Translations under genes and position numbers: made by a program
The notes under the pieces: generated by a model
Seen by the model: only the letters and a program-made list of their open reading frames with translations
What the model was told of the DNA's origin: nothing
Databases searched by the model: none
In this document: piece after piece, positions 23,367 to 34,845 of the stretch
Layout: every line of letters begins with the position of its first letter
Numbering within the stretch: the first letter of the stretch is position 1
NCBI GenBank assembly: GCA_026225945.1
Contig: JAMJFZ010000815.1
Coordinates: 160,573 to 224,572 of the forward strand
Source of the DNA: Cricetomys ansorgei
Lineage: Eukaryota; Chordata; Mammalia; Rodentia; Nesomyidae
Length of the DNA stretch: 64,000 nt
Direction of reading: 5' to 3'

Positions 23367-24620
23367 TGTTTCTCATGCTTCTGAGGGGTGATTTGTTTAT
23401 CAGTTGATTTGGCCTTCACTTCCGTTTTTATTTAGTGATCTTCCTAGTGAGCAGCCTGCTGTTGAGAACTGAATCCCCAGAACCACTGGGGAGGAGCAAG
23501 AAAACCACTGAAATAAGGTCAACACAAGCATAAATTAGATAGAGAAGTACACTAACTTATTGATAGTCAATATACTACCAATGACCATGGGGCAGAGCTC
23601 AGCAAACAAGTGTGTACGTGGAGCCTCTGCTGTCCACACTTAGCTTGCAGCCTGTGGGTGAAACAAGTTCTGCTACCATTTCATCTCCAGAGCATATCAA
23701 CACAGTGCTGAGATCTTTTCAGGAGGACCAGTTTCCATGGTTTCAATCACCACTCATCATTAAAGTCAAAGCTATAAAATGAGGCTATGCAAGTCAGATT
23801 CTGCTGGAGCTTCAGAGTTCTTCCCACCATCCCTGAAGGTCACAGAAGACAGTTGGCTCCAGAGATTGGTCCAGTGCTGACCTCATTCTGTGATTCTGAG
23901 TTCAATGTTCAACGAGGCTCCACACTGGTGAGTTCAGCTCCTAGCCGCCAACAGCAGGACTAGTGAACATCTACCTTTCACTGCTGTTGTGCTCACCTTA
24001 TACCACCTGAACTTCTTGACATCACTCTCTTAGGGACTCCTTTTCAGCCCTCCCTCACTCTGGAGTTGTGGCAGGTTGACCCCACTCCTCAGACTAGTGA
24101 TCTCTCCTCTTTAGTAGGCTTCTAGGGTAGCTCAGACTTAAACAACTGGTTCTTTCTCAATGTGTTGCCTAGCTGTAGCCATGTCAAGCATGGAGAATGG
24201 TAACATGGATCTTATCTTAAATGCTGACTTTTCACACAAGAGGTGCCACTGATCCAATTAATCCTCACACTGATTTAAGGCTTTCAAGAATTCTGGTCTT
24301 ATCCTCTGGGCAGTACTGGCAGCCTTTTCAATGGGCCACCTGGATTTTCTTGTGGATGAGGCTTCTGTGTCTCCTCCCCCTGACAGGATGCCATGGCTGG
24401 AGTTAGTTGCTGGAGCCACGTGCTGCTCACTCCCTTGTACTGCACTTGTCTTCTGTTTCTCTGCACGTTTCAGTTGTCCCATCAGCTCCTGTGTGATTCC
24501 TGACATCCTTCAAACCCTTATGTCTTTGGACTGGAGTCTAATCTTTGTCATGACCCTTCTCCTTCATCATATCACTTAATGGTTGCTTCTTTAATCTGGC
24601 CTTGTAAGTGAAATTTTACT
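23367..24620. other. Intergenic DNA, no feature seen
   Basis: No gene recognised. Complementary-strand frames of about 80 codons at 24,221-24,579 lack domains. Confidence 0.4.
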
Positions 24621-24625
24621 CTTTT

Positions 24626-24732
24626 TGAAAAGATTTTATTTTGAATTATTTGTATATATACATCTTTGACTGGGTGTGTGCACTTGAGTGCAGATAGATG
24701 CTTGAGGCATCAGAAGAGGATGTCAGGCCCGG
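24626..24732 (-). mobile_element. B3-type SINE, partial
   Basis: AAAGATTTTATTTTGAATTA, then GTGTGTGCACTTGAGTGCAG and CATCAGAAGAGGATGTCAGG, matching the tail-side half of an inverted B3. The tRNA-derived half is missing. A short B1-like start (GGAGGTGGTGGCTCATGCC) follows directly. Confidence 0.6.
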
Positions 24733-24892
24733 AGGTGGTGGCTCATGCCTTATAATTAATCCTGCTACCACTCAGTACTGCTTATATGACTAGATCCTAT
24801 AATCATTTGTATGTACATTTTCAGACGTATGTTAGGCCTTATGTATCATCAAGCATACTTCTGAGATTATCATGGATAAGAATGTTATTTTG

Positions 24893-25055
24893 CTAAGAGT
24901 GGTGGTTCATGCCTGAAGTCCCAGGAAGCTGTGAAGGATTGCCATGTATTTGGGGCCTGTCTGAGCTACAGTGTGAGTTCAGTCTAGCTGTGTTACAGTG
25001 TGAGACCCCGTCTTCTAGAAAAGAAAGAAAAGAAACAAGAAGGAAAGAAAAGAAG
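24893..25055 (+). mobile_element. B1-type SINE with purine-rich tail
   Basis: AGTGGTGGTTCATGCCTGAA, GTCCCAGGAAGC, CTGTCTGAGCTACAGTGTGA, TGTGAGACCCCGTCTTC, then an AAGAAAG-rich tail. Confidence 0.8.
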
Positions 25056-27335
25056 AGAATATTTTGATCAGGTACATGGTTTAACAAAGTTCTAAAATAT
25101 GCTGTTTTATTAATCTTATGTAAGAAGGGGAAGTAGGTGATTTTTTTTACCTCCATTATTATCAATCCAGAAGTATTACAGCAGGGTAAAGACAGTAACT
25201 CAGTGGTAACTCACATGACAGATGCGTGTGGAGTCCCATCCATCCAAACAACATGTGGCCTGATGACATAGGTGATCATATGAAGCAGCCTGGCTTCACA
25301 CACAGCTGTCCTATGTGGCCTACTTCCCTTTATCAGTCAGAAGGAGGCAGATGCACCCAGCAGTGTATGGCACCCTATTTCAATCTCATGTTTAAATGTG
25401 AAATGTCCTCTATAGGTGCTTTTTTTGAGCAATTAGTAGGCTTAATCCCAGAATAGCAACAACAAAAAGTATTGTGAATACAGTAATGGCAATTGCTGTT
25501 ATACCTTTTAATGAACGCATTCTGTGCTCAGTACAGATGCTGGCTTCAGTACTGCTGTGGATAGAGAAATGTCCCCAACTATGAGTTCACTGAAGTTTAC
25601 ACAATGGAGCATTAAAAGCGCATTGAGGTGAAAGTGGAAGGGAAGTGTATGCAGAAAGAAAGCATCATAAAGGCATGGGTGGGCTGAAGGGAGAGTCACA
25701 TAGGACAGAAAGACATTGTCTCTCACGTGATACAATGTATCAAATACACAAAGTATTATATAAACACATGAGACACAGAGGCAGAAGGCGGCTCTGGGGA
25801 GGAAGGTAACAACAAGAGTGGGAAAGGCAGGGTCTATTGAGGAAAAGCGATAAGGTTTGGATTTGGGCAAAGTACAATGACGTGTAGCTCAGCGATGCAT
25901 AGCTGTGTCATAATGAAGCTCATTATTCTGTGTGCTAACTGAACTTTTTTTTTTCTAAAAAAAAGAAATCTTAAAAAGACACATTTGGGATACCCTTTTA
26001 AGGCAGTGACAAGCTTTCTTTGTGTTTGCTCATTTGAGAGGATCATGCTGTTTCAGACACACACTTTGGCTTCCGGAACTTGTACTTTGAATCACCCATT
26101 TGGCACAGTGTGTGATGGTTCCCAGTTCATCCTCATTGTGGATGATGAATATTTATTAAAATGTGTGGTTTAGCCTAATTCTTTGGTCATGATTTTTCTT
26201 TCATTTCCTGTGACTGGGTATGCCCAGAACATCCATCCTTTCTGTGTAAAGGAAGTATCTTTCTCATGCCCTTCATTTCTCATGCCGCCACTGGGCTTCC
26301 ACTGCAGGGTGGAATCAGGACACAGGGAAGGTGTTTTACACTGAGAATACAACGACCTTGTCAGGAGCTTACAGGCTCCCTTCCTAATCCTTAGTGGACT
26401 TAGGAAACATGGAAGACTTATTTTTTTATTGTTTAGATCAGGGGATAACAAAGGTTTTATGTAAAGAGCCAAGTAGATGGTATTTTAGAATTTAGTAACT
26501 GTATTACAGACTTTTTCAGGCCACTAAGTTCTGCTTTGGTGTGGATCACACAGACAATACAGTCTATAAATGTGGCCCTGTTGCCTAATAAAACTTCCGT
26601 TTACACATGGCAGTGGCAGAGGACAGCTGCTTAGACCATGACTTTCAGGTTGCAGTCGTTTGGCTCCTGGTGTTTACTCAGGTAATATTTAGAAGGTGAA
26701 TTTATTCAACGAGTTGGACTTTTCTCTCCCTAATCATATGTGATCACAAAATATTTATTACAAAGAAACTTAGGGCAGTTTACAAGCAGGGAAACTGAGA
26801 GGAGAGCTTTGATTTCCTTTAGAGAGAAGGAATGCTCACATATGTTTAGAGGCTAATGGAGGAAAAGGTGATGGTGGGTGAAGCAGGGAGGGGACCGAAC
26901 AGAGGACGGAAGGTTAAAGACTGAGGAGATTAATGTTCAAGATCGGTAGCATTTAGTTATGAAAAGCTAAATGGGATGAGATATGAATTCAGATGTACAT
27001 TAACAGAAGAGGACATGAACTTGCTTGGGGCTTGGGGAGCAGAAAGAAGGGCACAGATGCAGTTAGGCTTCTGATATTACTGGCTGGAAGCTGAGTTAGG
27101 GCTGCTTAACTCCATTTTCCATGAATTAGGAGTCTGTGCAGGCTTACATGAGGTTTGATGTGTAGGACATATATAGAAGATCTTTCATTTAGAATATTAT
27201 AAAATTTGGAATCAGACTGAATAGAATTAGAAAAAAAAGTGCTCTTGGATGGCCAAAGAAAGTGGCAGATATTATTTCTGGCTTGGTACTGTGTCTTGCG
27301 AAGAGAAATCATTCAACTGATCTCAGGTTGGCTGT
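25056..27335. other. Intergenic DNA, no feature seen
   Basis: No gene recognised. The longest frame (25,508-25,870, minus, 120 codons) has hydrophobic stretches but no recognisable family and no exon context. Confidence 0.4.
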
Positions 27336-27339
27336 TTAT

Positions 27340-27625
27340 GAGCGTATTAGCTAGTTTTCTTGTTGCTGTGATAAAACACCTGACAAGACGCGACTTACAG
27401 GAAGAAGGGTTTATACTTGGGTTTGCTCCTATAGAGAGAGGATACAGCATGGTGGGAGCAAGGCAGGGTCATGGCTAACAGCATGGCATCAGGCTTGCAA
27501 GGCTGACTGCTCACCACTAGGTGGATCAGGAAGCAGAGAGGTCATGACTACTTCCTCTAATGCCTTCTCTTCTGCAGAGTGTGAATTAGTTGCTCACCTT
27601 GACTCATTTCAGGCAGCTGGGCTTC
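27340..27625 (-). mobile_element. LTR-like rodent repeat, copy 2
   Basis: Starts TATTAGCTAGTTTTCTTGTT, then GCTGTGATAAAACACCTGAC, GGAAGAAGGGTTTATACTTG, CAGCATGGTGGGAGCAAGG and AGGAAGCAGAGAGGTCATGA. It is the inverted version of the element at 36,780-37,140. The far end is vague. Confidence 0.6.
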
Positions 27626-28090
27626 AAGTCACTGTCAGTTCCTTGTTTGGTGCTTTTCTATTTGCTTTGAATCCAGGGATTCAGACATGATAGTCTTGTG
27701 CTGTACTGAACTGCCTTGCTAGCCCTTGGTGCTGACAACAGTCTTCAATCTTTAAAAGCAGATTAAGCCATGCCAAGCTTTCCTAATATACCTTAAAATA
27801 TTCACTTAGTCCTCATAATGATCTTGATTAGGAATGTATTCTTTATAGGAGAAACTGAAACACAGGAAACTTGTGACCCTGCCACTCCTACTTGAAGTCC
27901 AGTTTCAGCACAAATTCCTCCAGTGGTGTTTTTGAAGCTCTGGCCATCTCTTGATTTGCCACTCACAGGTCCATAAAGTGCTGAAACAAAGATGTTTCTT
28001 TCCTCTGGGTGCATATTCTCTAAATGATTGCTGGTGTCTGCTGTTTTCATAAGAGTAGTGACTTTTCTGTTAGTGAATTTTGTCTTTGTT
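27626..28090. other. Intergenic DNA, no feature seen
   Basis: No gene or clear repeat recognised. Confidence 0.4.
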
Positions 28091-28092
28091 TT

Positions 28093-28160
28093 TGGTGCTG
28101 GGGTTTAAACTCAGGGGCTTTGTCCTGCTTAGTATCTACTGTAACCCCAACCATGCACTC
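28093..28160 (-). mobile_element. ID/B4-type SINE fragment
   Basis: GGTGCTGGGGTTTAAACTCA, GGGGCTTTGTCCTGC, then TACTGTAACCCCAACC. Confidence 0.65.
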
Positions 28161-29250
28161 AGTGCTATGTATCTTTCTGATGCTTTAGAATTTTGTGTGC
28201 AGAACAGGTGAGATGAAACAGCTTCCTAGCTGAATGTTTCCAGGACATTTCTCCTCTGCTTTGCATACTGACATGAATGTGCTGCAGATACATCGATGAG
28301 TTTATGTTTGTGTCTTTCCATAAATTCAGGATTTGTTGAATACCAATAAATTCCCTAACCATGTGCATTTCCTTGCTTTTGCTGTTTACCATGTAATCCC
28401 TGTTCTCCTTGATTACGTGGCTGTTGGCCATTACAGGTTCTTTCATTCTAATCTTAATTATAATGTTAACTCTCAGCTCACATACTATGCTTTGCACAGC
28501 AATAGATAGTTATAAAATGACTGCTAACTGGTTAAAGATACTGAGGTGTTCAGAGATGCCTTAGTGGAGGCAAAGACACAGAACCAGTAAGATTTGGATC
28601 GAGTTATTGTTGGTGGCTAGAGAAGATATCCAGGAACTCACCTTGGAGGCTGCTGGAGACGTGCAGAGCTGACTCAGTTGTGAGAAGATTAGTAGACAGT
28701 TAAGTCCAGGTGAGGCTCATAGGCTCAGTCTGCTCACAGTGGATAGTCATCTGAGCAGATCCATGGATCAATACAGACACTGTGGAGCTCAAGTCCTGGG
28801 GACAATCAGTAGGTCTTAGACTGTGAATTCTGGAACAGATTCATCAGTGCCACTGTGCCTAATGTTAAGCTTCCTACTTTTTGTGATTGGGTGAGAGGGT
28901 CTCATCCTTTGTGGGTCTAGTGTGTTTTTTAAGTTCATGGGCCTGTTTTTGCTGCTGTGTTTTTGTTGCATTATTGAGCCCATGTGTTCCCCATTTACTT
29001 AAGTACATAGGCGATAATTTCCAGTTGTCTGAGTAAATTCTCAGTCTGCTCTGTGCTGAATCAGTGTTGGTTGCTTCCTCACACAGTGAAAGTGCAGAGT
29101 CCTGCTTCAGGATAAGCATTCAAAGTTGAGTCAGGTGAAACAGAATCACGCATTGGTAAGTCACAAGCTAAAAGCCCCTGTTTTAAGGTGTAATGACACA
29201 TATGAATGAAAACGAATCCTGAAACCTATTATTTTCTATGGTAACTTAGA
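28161..29250. other. Intergenic DNA, no feature seen
   Basis: No gene recognised. The 110-codon minus-strand frame at 28,165-28,497 lacks any domain. Confidence 0.4.
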
Positions 29251-29254
29251 TCAG

Positions 29255-29560
29255 TAACTAAGAGGACCTGAGTTCAGAATCCCAGCACTCACATAGAAAA
29301 TTGGGTGTAACATTGTGTCTAAAACCTTAAAACCAGGGGTGAGGGTGGAAAAATGGAGACAGCCATTCCAGATCCCTGAAACTTATGGACTGGCCTAGCT
29401 GAATCAGTGAGCTCCAGGTTCAGTGAGAAATACTGTCTAAATAAATAAATAATAGAAATAAGGTAGATGGTGATCAATAAAGACACCCTAGGTAGACTTT
29501 GCTTTCCTTTCCATGCACACATATGCATTCCCACAGGAACAATTATGTAGCACACACATA
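29255..29560 (+). mobile_element. B2-type tRNA-derived SINE, long form
   Basis: AGGACCTGAGTTCAGAATCC, CAGCACTCACATAG, GTGAGCTCCAGGTTCAGTGA, a TACTGTCTAAATAAATAA block, then a CACACATATGCATTCC tail. Same architecture as 13,255-13,555. Confidence 0.7.
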
Positions 29561-29816
29561 GAAGAACAATTAATGATAAATAAATAAATAAAAGCTGTTG
29601 TTTCACATAGCATGCAGTAACTTGGGACAGGGTACAGCCTGATTGATGACAAAGGTTTTTAATTTATGATATTGACTAGTTCAAACTATCAGACCTCTCA
29701 GGGTACTGTAAGGATTTTTCTGTTTGAACTATTTAAAGATATTTGCCTATGCAGGAAGTGGTTAATTTTCAATGTGGTGGGGACATAAACTATCACAATT
29801 AAATAGTCAATAGAAT

Positions 29817-29945
29817 TGACTTTGAGTTTAGATGAATGAGTGGACTTTAGGCTTAGGTGGAGTGGACTCTTGGTTCAGTTGAAGGTGTTAACTTTGGGTT
29901 CAGTGGAATTCGGGTTCATCTGATGGAGTGGAATTTGGATTATCT
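29817..29945 (+). repeat. Degenerate minisatellite, about 16-25 bp period
   Basis: About six imperfect units recur with the theme TGGACTTTGGGTTCAG plus a variable GATGGAG-like spacer. Units include GACTTTGAGTTTAG, GGACTTTAGGCTTAG, GGACTCTTGGTTCAG, TTAACTTTGGGTTCAG, GGAATTCGGGTTCATC and GGAATTTGGATTATC. Unit length varies, so it is old. Confidence 0.7.
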
Positions 29946-30505
29946 ATTTGGAAAAGGAGAACTTTGGGTGTAGGTCAGAGTGGCAGACATAGCTTGGTTT
30001 GGAGCCTAAACTAGGAATCCTGGGGTCCAATGTGGCTACTGCTTTCTCATACTTTTCATGAAGCCATTCATTGGGTTGTCCTGGTGATTCTGCTGACTCA
30101 TCTAGGGGTGTGAGCAGAGGAAATTCTCTCCCCAAAATGAAAAAAACGAAAACAACCCCCCCAAAACTGCCAAGTTCATGACCAAACTTTCAAAGTTGAG
30201 ATTATAATGGACTAAAAAGTTCTGACACTGAAAACTAGTTTGTGTCTTGCCAAATATGTGTAGTGTTTCAATAATATTATTGATAACCAGAGAAAGAGAC
30301 TTCTGAAAACTGTCTAAGAGTCAGATCTCAGGATGCTATGTAGCAAACCATTTCTTTTTAGCATTATATTTTAATATGTACGTTATTACTGTAATATGGA
30401 GTGATTTTCAGTTTCACAGTAGCAGAAGCCACACTATATGTTGAGACAGAAATCCTGAGTTGCAAGCTTCATAACTACTACAGGTGTGTCATATCACCCT
30501 ATTGA
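29946..30505. other. Intergenic DNA, no feature seen
   Basis: No gene or clear repeat recognised. Confidence 0.4.
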
Positions 30506-30507
30506 AA

Positions 30508-30612
30508 GACCTGCTTCTAGGTTGGGATATAACTCAGAGGCAGAGCACTTGATGAGTATGTCTAAGACCTTGGGTACAATCCTTAGTCTGTCATAAGGGA
30601 GAAAAAGAAAAG
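30508..30612 (+). mobile_element. ID-type SINE
   Basis: TAGGTTGGGATATAACTCAG, AGGCAGAGCACTTGATGAG, ACCTTGGGTACAATCCTTAG, then GGGAGAAAAAGAAAAGG. The box A and box B regions of the tRNA-Ala-derived head are recognisable but mutated. Confidence 0.75.
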
Positions 30613-30732
30613 GTTCTGAGACCCAGGCACTGAGGGTGTTTGTGAGGTCATTCTCCTTCCCAAGTGTGAATTGTGAAACTGAAAGATAGTGTTCTTCATG
30701 TACTGCCTTCAAAGGTAATTTTGTTTTGTTTT

Positions 30733-30810
30733 GTCTAGTACTGGGATTCAAACCGAGGACTCTGTGTATGCTAGGCAAGGTCTCTACCACTGACTTACTT
30801 CTCTGGGTCA
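30733..30810 (-). mobile_element. ID/B4-type SINE fragment
   Basis: TTTTGTCTAGTACTGGGATT, CAAACCGAGGACTCTGTG, TATGCTAGGCAAGGTCTC, then CTGACTTACTTCTCTGGG. Opposite in orientation to the ID at 30,508, about 120 bp away. Confidence 0.75.
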
Positions 30811-31311
30811 TATATAATTTCTAAAGAAGTATATACTGGGAATTAGAATATGTAACAAAAAAGTCACTCTACTCTTAATTTAAACTGTTTTGACATATTT
30901 ATGTTCATACATCTGAATTATTGGATACCATTCTGTTCTGCCTATGGGGCTAATTTCATTGACAACTCCTAGAAGGTATGCCCTAGAATAGTGGTTTTCA
31001 GCCTTCCTAGTGCTGCATGTGAGATCTGCATAATAGATTCTTTGGGCCATATTCTTCTGGTGTCCTTGACCCACACTGCCTTCTATAATCCTTCCTCCCC
31101 CTCTTCCATGGAAGAGATTTGAAAAACATTTGGAGATGGGTTATGAAGTCCTGCTGATGGTGATATGTACTTGGTGGTGAATGAAGAAGGTTTGTAGATA
31201 ATTTGTGTGGGGAATACAGAAGAATGAATCTGAGTTGATGTGCTCATTGCAGGTAACAAAAATGAGTGAAAAAGTGTGGAAATATGAATTTTCATTAATT
31301 GATTCTTTTTG

Positions 31312-31334
31312 TTTTCTTCCTTCCTTCCTTCTTT

Positions 31335-31382
<48 letters not shown>

Positions 31383-31452
31383 TTCTTTCTTTCTTTCTTC
31401 CTTCCTTCCTTCCTTCCTTCCTTCCTTCCTTCCTTCCTTCCTTCCTTCCTTC

Positions 31453-31514
<62 letters not shown>

Positions 31515-31525
31515 GTCTTTCCTCC
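31312..31525 (-). repeat. Composite (CTTT)n-(CTTC)n-(CTTT)n microsatellite
   Basis: Order on the plus strand: a short TTCC run, about 60 bp of TTTC repeats, about 60 bp of TTCC repeats, then about 80 bp of TTTC repeats. The strand is almost purely pyrimidine for over 200 bp and roughly mirror-symmetric. It explains the long frames rich in lysine/glutamate/arginine (minus) and serine/phenylalanine/leucine (plus) across it. It sits at the A-rich tail of the inverted B1 at 31,530. Confidence 0.97.
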
Positions 31526-31529
31526 TTTG

Positions 31530-31648
31530 TTTTTTCAAAACAGGGCTTCACTATTGTAACTCAGGCTGTCCTGGCACTCACTCTGTAGACCAGGCTGGCT
31601 TGAACTCATAGAGATTCTCCACCGTCTGCCTCTCAAGTGTGATGGTAT
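31530..31648 (-). mobile_element. B1-type SINE
   Basis: AAAACAGGGCTTCACTATTG, CTCAGGCTGTCCTGGCACTC, TGTAGACCAGGCTGGCTTG, GAACTCATAGAGATTCTCC, then CTGCCTCTCAAGTGTGATGG. It contains the duplication typical of B1. Confidence 0.88.
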
Positions 31649-31856
31649 AAAATATGAAACTTAGAAAGGGTATGTGACTTGCCCAGAATCACATCTCACC
31701 TCCACAATCACACTATTGGCTTCTGTTCCCTTCCCTGTCAATTTTCTTAATCTCAGCTACTTTTGTCTTTAGCAGAGCCTACACAATAGGCTCCAATTAG
31801 TTTATGTTACTATTCTTGTTCCTTCCAATTTCTTCTTCTCTGTAAAAGAAATATTT

Positions 31857-31930
31857 TCTCTCCCCTCCCCTCCGCTCCCTTCTCCTCCCCTCCCCTCCTC
31901 CCCTTCCCTCTCCTCCAGTCCCCTCCCCAC
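31857..31930 (-). repeat. C-rich polypyrimidine tract
   Basis: Repeated CCCCTCC and TCCCCT words over about 70 bp. The minus strand is G-rich with many GGGG and GGG runs, so quadruplex formation is plausible. No gene. Confidence 0.9.
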
Positions 31931-32515
31931 TTGGTGGTGTTTTGAGGCAAAACCAGGACTTGGTGCTAATTTATCAATTGCTCTGTGTCTGAGATTCATC
32001 CATAGCTTCAAAGGATTAATTTTACAACAAACAAACAGTGTTGGACCTGGTTTCCTGTAGTGGGGATATTTGAACCAAGACTTTGTTCGTGGCCCTCAGT
32101 GGCTCCCTTAGCTGCCTCGTTGCTAGGTCAGAAGCCTCCTCTTCCACATTTTTGTGCTCCTGGGAACCTCCTAAAATGCTGATTATTGGCTCCATTTTAG
32201 GAAAAACAAAACAAAACAAAGCATGGAGCAGCTTTGTGTATGGCTCCGGGAGTGTGGTTGTTTGAGCACCTTGGTTTGTGAAGCTGTGTCCCAGAAAACT
32301 GAGTCCTGTAGATGAGCTGTTATTTATACTTGAAAGCTGTTTTTGACTCTTTTCCTTTGAACTCAAAGGAGGCCCTTCTTTGAATTCTCAAGAGTCATGT
32401 TCGGTGATGGATGCTGTTGGAGGACTAAGTCTAATGAGGGAATATTTCCCCTGGATTGCTCATTAAGTTTGGTTAATGTCTTGTGTATAATCAAAAAACA
32501 TCTCAGTAGAGGGGG
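31931..32515. other. Intergenic DNA, no feature seen
   Basis: No gene recognised. Overlapping frames on both strands at 32,022-32,366 are unsupported. Confidence 0.4.
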
Positions 32516-32518
32516 TTG

Positions 32519-32583
32519 TGAGTGAAAGAGAAGAAGAGAATGAGGGAGAGGAAAAGAGAGAAAGAAAAAGAGAGAAAGAGAAG
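32519..32583 (+). repeat. Purine-rich low-complexity tract
   Basis: GA-rich with GAGAAAGA words. Confidence 0.85.
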
Positions 32584-32716
32584 CTGAGCCCTAGAGGATC
32601 AACAAAAGCTTCAGTGGAATTAATACCACCTTTTATTAATTATAAGAACTTTCTGTTTAATTCTTTCATTTTCCTTTTCTTGCCCTCTCTTCTCTTTTCC
32701 TGTCTGGTATCTTATA

Positions 32717-32855
32717 TTTTTATTTTGAGATAGTGTCTCCTGTAGCCCAGCCTTGCCTGAACCTTGCTATGTAGCCAAGGATGACGTTGATCTTCTGATT
32801 CTCCTACTTTTGCCTTCTGAGTACCGGGATTAAAGGTGAGGGCCACTGGGCCTAC
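32717..32855 (-). mobile_element. B1/B4-type SINE
   Basis: TTTTGAGATAGTGTCTCCTG, TAGCCCAGCCTTGCCTGAAC, TTGCTATGTAGCCAAGGATG, then GTACCGGGATTAAAGGTGAG and GGCCACTGGGCC. Confidence 0.8.
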
Positions 32856-33344
32856 TTTATGTGGTGCTGGGGTGGGATTCGGGTAAGACTCATGGCTTAG
32901 TTCATACCAGGCAATTTCTCTTTTCCAAATAATCAATTTCCCTTCCCATGCCTCTTTTTTTTTCTTAATTGAAAAGCAACAAACAAAACCAACCTGAAGT
33001 GTAAAAGTGTAGATATTCAAACCTGGAAATGTAACAGACTAAAGTCCCTATATGTTTAAAAAAAAAAGACCAAATTTAGTCCTGTTAAATATTTATTCTG
33101 CCCATAGATTTAATCCATGGACTTTTTATTATTTTTGCTTTCTTTATAAGTGTATTGGCATGTCACTTTGAAATGCATTTTTGAAATACAAAAAATTACA
33201 AATAATAAAGCTTCGGGAGTTTAAAAATTGCAATAAAATAATCATTTGTCTATCAAACCTTCAAACAATCCTAGAAAATATGTTAAAGACCTTTGTAATA
33301 ATTTTGTCTATAGGATATATATTCTAGATTAAGAATATTATAAA

Positions 33345-33392
33345 GGGCTGGAGAGATGACTCAGCCATTAAAGGCTAGACTCACAACCAAAA
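33345..33392 (+). mobile_element. B2/B3-type SINE head fragment
   Basis: AAAGGGCTGGAGAGATGACT followed by CAGCCATTAAAGGCTAGAC. Only the tRNA-derived promoter part remains, and a microsatellite follows. Confidence 0.75.
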
Positions 33393-33417
33393 CTATGAGA
33401 ATTTTATATAATGTGCA

Positions 33418-33465
33418 TATGTATGTGTGTGTGTATATATATATGTGTGTGTGTATATATATATA

Positions 33466-33519
<54 letters not shown>
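33418..33519. repeat. Compound (GT)n/(AT)n microsatellite
   Basis: Alternating GTGTGT and ATATAT blocks ending in a pure AT run of about 40 bp. Confidence 0.95.
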
Positions 33520-33521
<2 letters not shown>

Positions 33522-34730
33522 CTCCTACTTTTTACAGATTTTCAAAATTTCGTATCACATATATTGAATATAATTTGATTTGAAGTGATTTAATTGTACC
33601 TGTGAGTATGCATAAAATGAGAAAGAGACTAATAATGCTACATTATTTCATCATTCTGTTCATTCAATGTTATTATATTACATCATTTTATTGCATTGCT
33701 CATTCCTGTTTCCCCAATTTGTGCTGAAGAGAGTATTAAATTGAAAACTGTTTTTTGGCTGGTCTCTAAGCTCTCCAAGATGGCAACTGAGGTGCTAAAC
33801 TTCAGTCAAAAATAGATCTTGGCTTCATTTTGGACATTTCTTCATTCCTGTACATTGAGTCAGGTATCATAGTCTCAGCTCTGCCCTCTGCTGGTCATTT
33901 CAGGTTATGCAATTGGAATTCTCTGAATGTTATTCATTTCTAATTTACAAAGTTATTGGAAGACATTTAAAATTTTCGTCACTGTGAAATTTAGTAGAAA
34001 ACTAAAGTTTTTACTTTTTTAAACAAAATACTTAAAGCACTTCATAAAACTGGAGAAAAATGAAGCTTTACACATTTTTCAAGATAATAAAATCCATTGT
34101 TTTTTTCATCATGTACATAAAAAAAGGATATTTTTAAAGGCTACAGCAAGGCTAGGGGAAACAATTTGAATGTATATAAATTCTAATATTGGAAAAGTAG
34201 TCTTTATCCTTTTCTGAGGGGCAGTCCACCCATGTCCCTTGGTAAGTGAAACTAACATACCTTCCTTTTAACTGAGACAAGTTTTTAATCACGATGAACT
34301 TGATACAGGATTGACCTGTACTGGGGTACTTCTCTCCTTTAAGGAACACAGGGTTGTACTGCAGGTGATATCAAGGCACAGAACAAAGGCCACTGATATT
34401 CACAGATAGTGTAGGCTACAAGGGAAACTTTGAGGCTAACCATCCATTAAGTGTAATCAACAATAGCACAGATGGGTACCAGCTACTCTCTCCATACAAA
34501 GGGATAAAATGAGTACCAATGAAACAAGACTTCTGCCCATCCCAGATTCTCAGCCGTAACTAAAAAATCGTCAGCAAGCATGAGGGCAGTTTTACAAAGT
34601 TAAGGTCATGCAAAATACATAAGGAAAGCATATCTTGTTTATAGTCTTTTTGGGTCAGGTTTTAACAGGGATTACATCGACATTTAATTATGACAAACCA
34701 AAGTACAGCAAATATATGGAGTTCCACGAT
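33520..34730. other. AT-rich intergenic DNA
   Basis: No gene or clear repeat recognised. Confidence 0.4.
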
Positions 34731-34734
34731 AGGA

Positions 34735-34845
34735 TTTTTTTTTGTTTGTCTGTTGGTTGTTTATGTAAGTCTTTCTATACAGCCCAGGCTGCCCTAAAAC
34801 TCAGTCCCTTAATCTTCCTACTGCAATTCCCAAATGATGTAGTAT
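34735..34845 (-). mobile_element. B1-type SINE, diverged
   Basis: TATGTAAGTCTTTCTATACA, GCCCAGGCTGCCCTAAAACT, CAGTCCCTTAATCTTCC, then CAATTCCCAAATG. A T-rich tail precedes it. Confidence 0.65.

Noticed and set aside
25508..25870. 120-codon minus-strand frame with hydrophobic stretches
   Set aside because: No family recognised, no promoter or exon context, and comparable frames occur by chance in 64 kb.
30508..30612. tRNA-like A and B box sequence
   Set aside because: Belongs to a tRNA-derived ID SINE with an A-rich tail, not a functional tRNA gene.
31083..31611. Long lysine/glutamate-rich and serine/phenylalanine/leucine-rich frames of up to 151 codons
   Set aside because: They are translations of the TTTC/TTCC microsatellite and the neighbouring B1 element.
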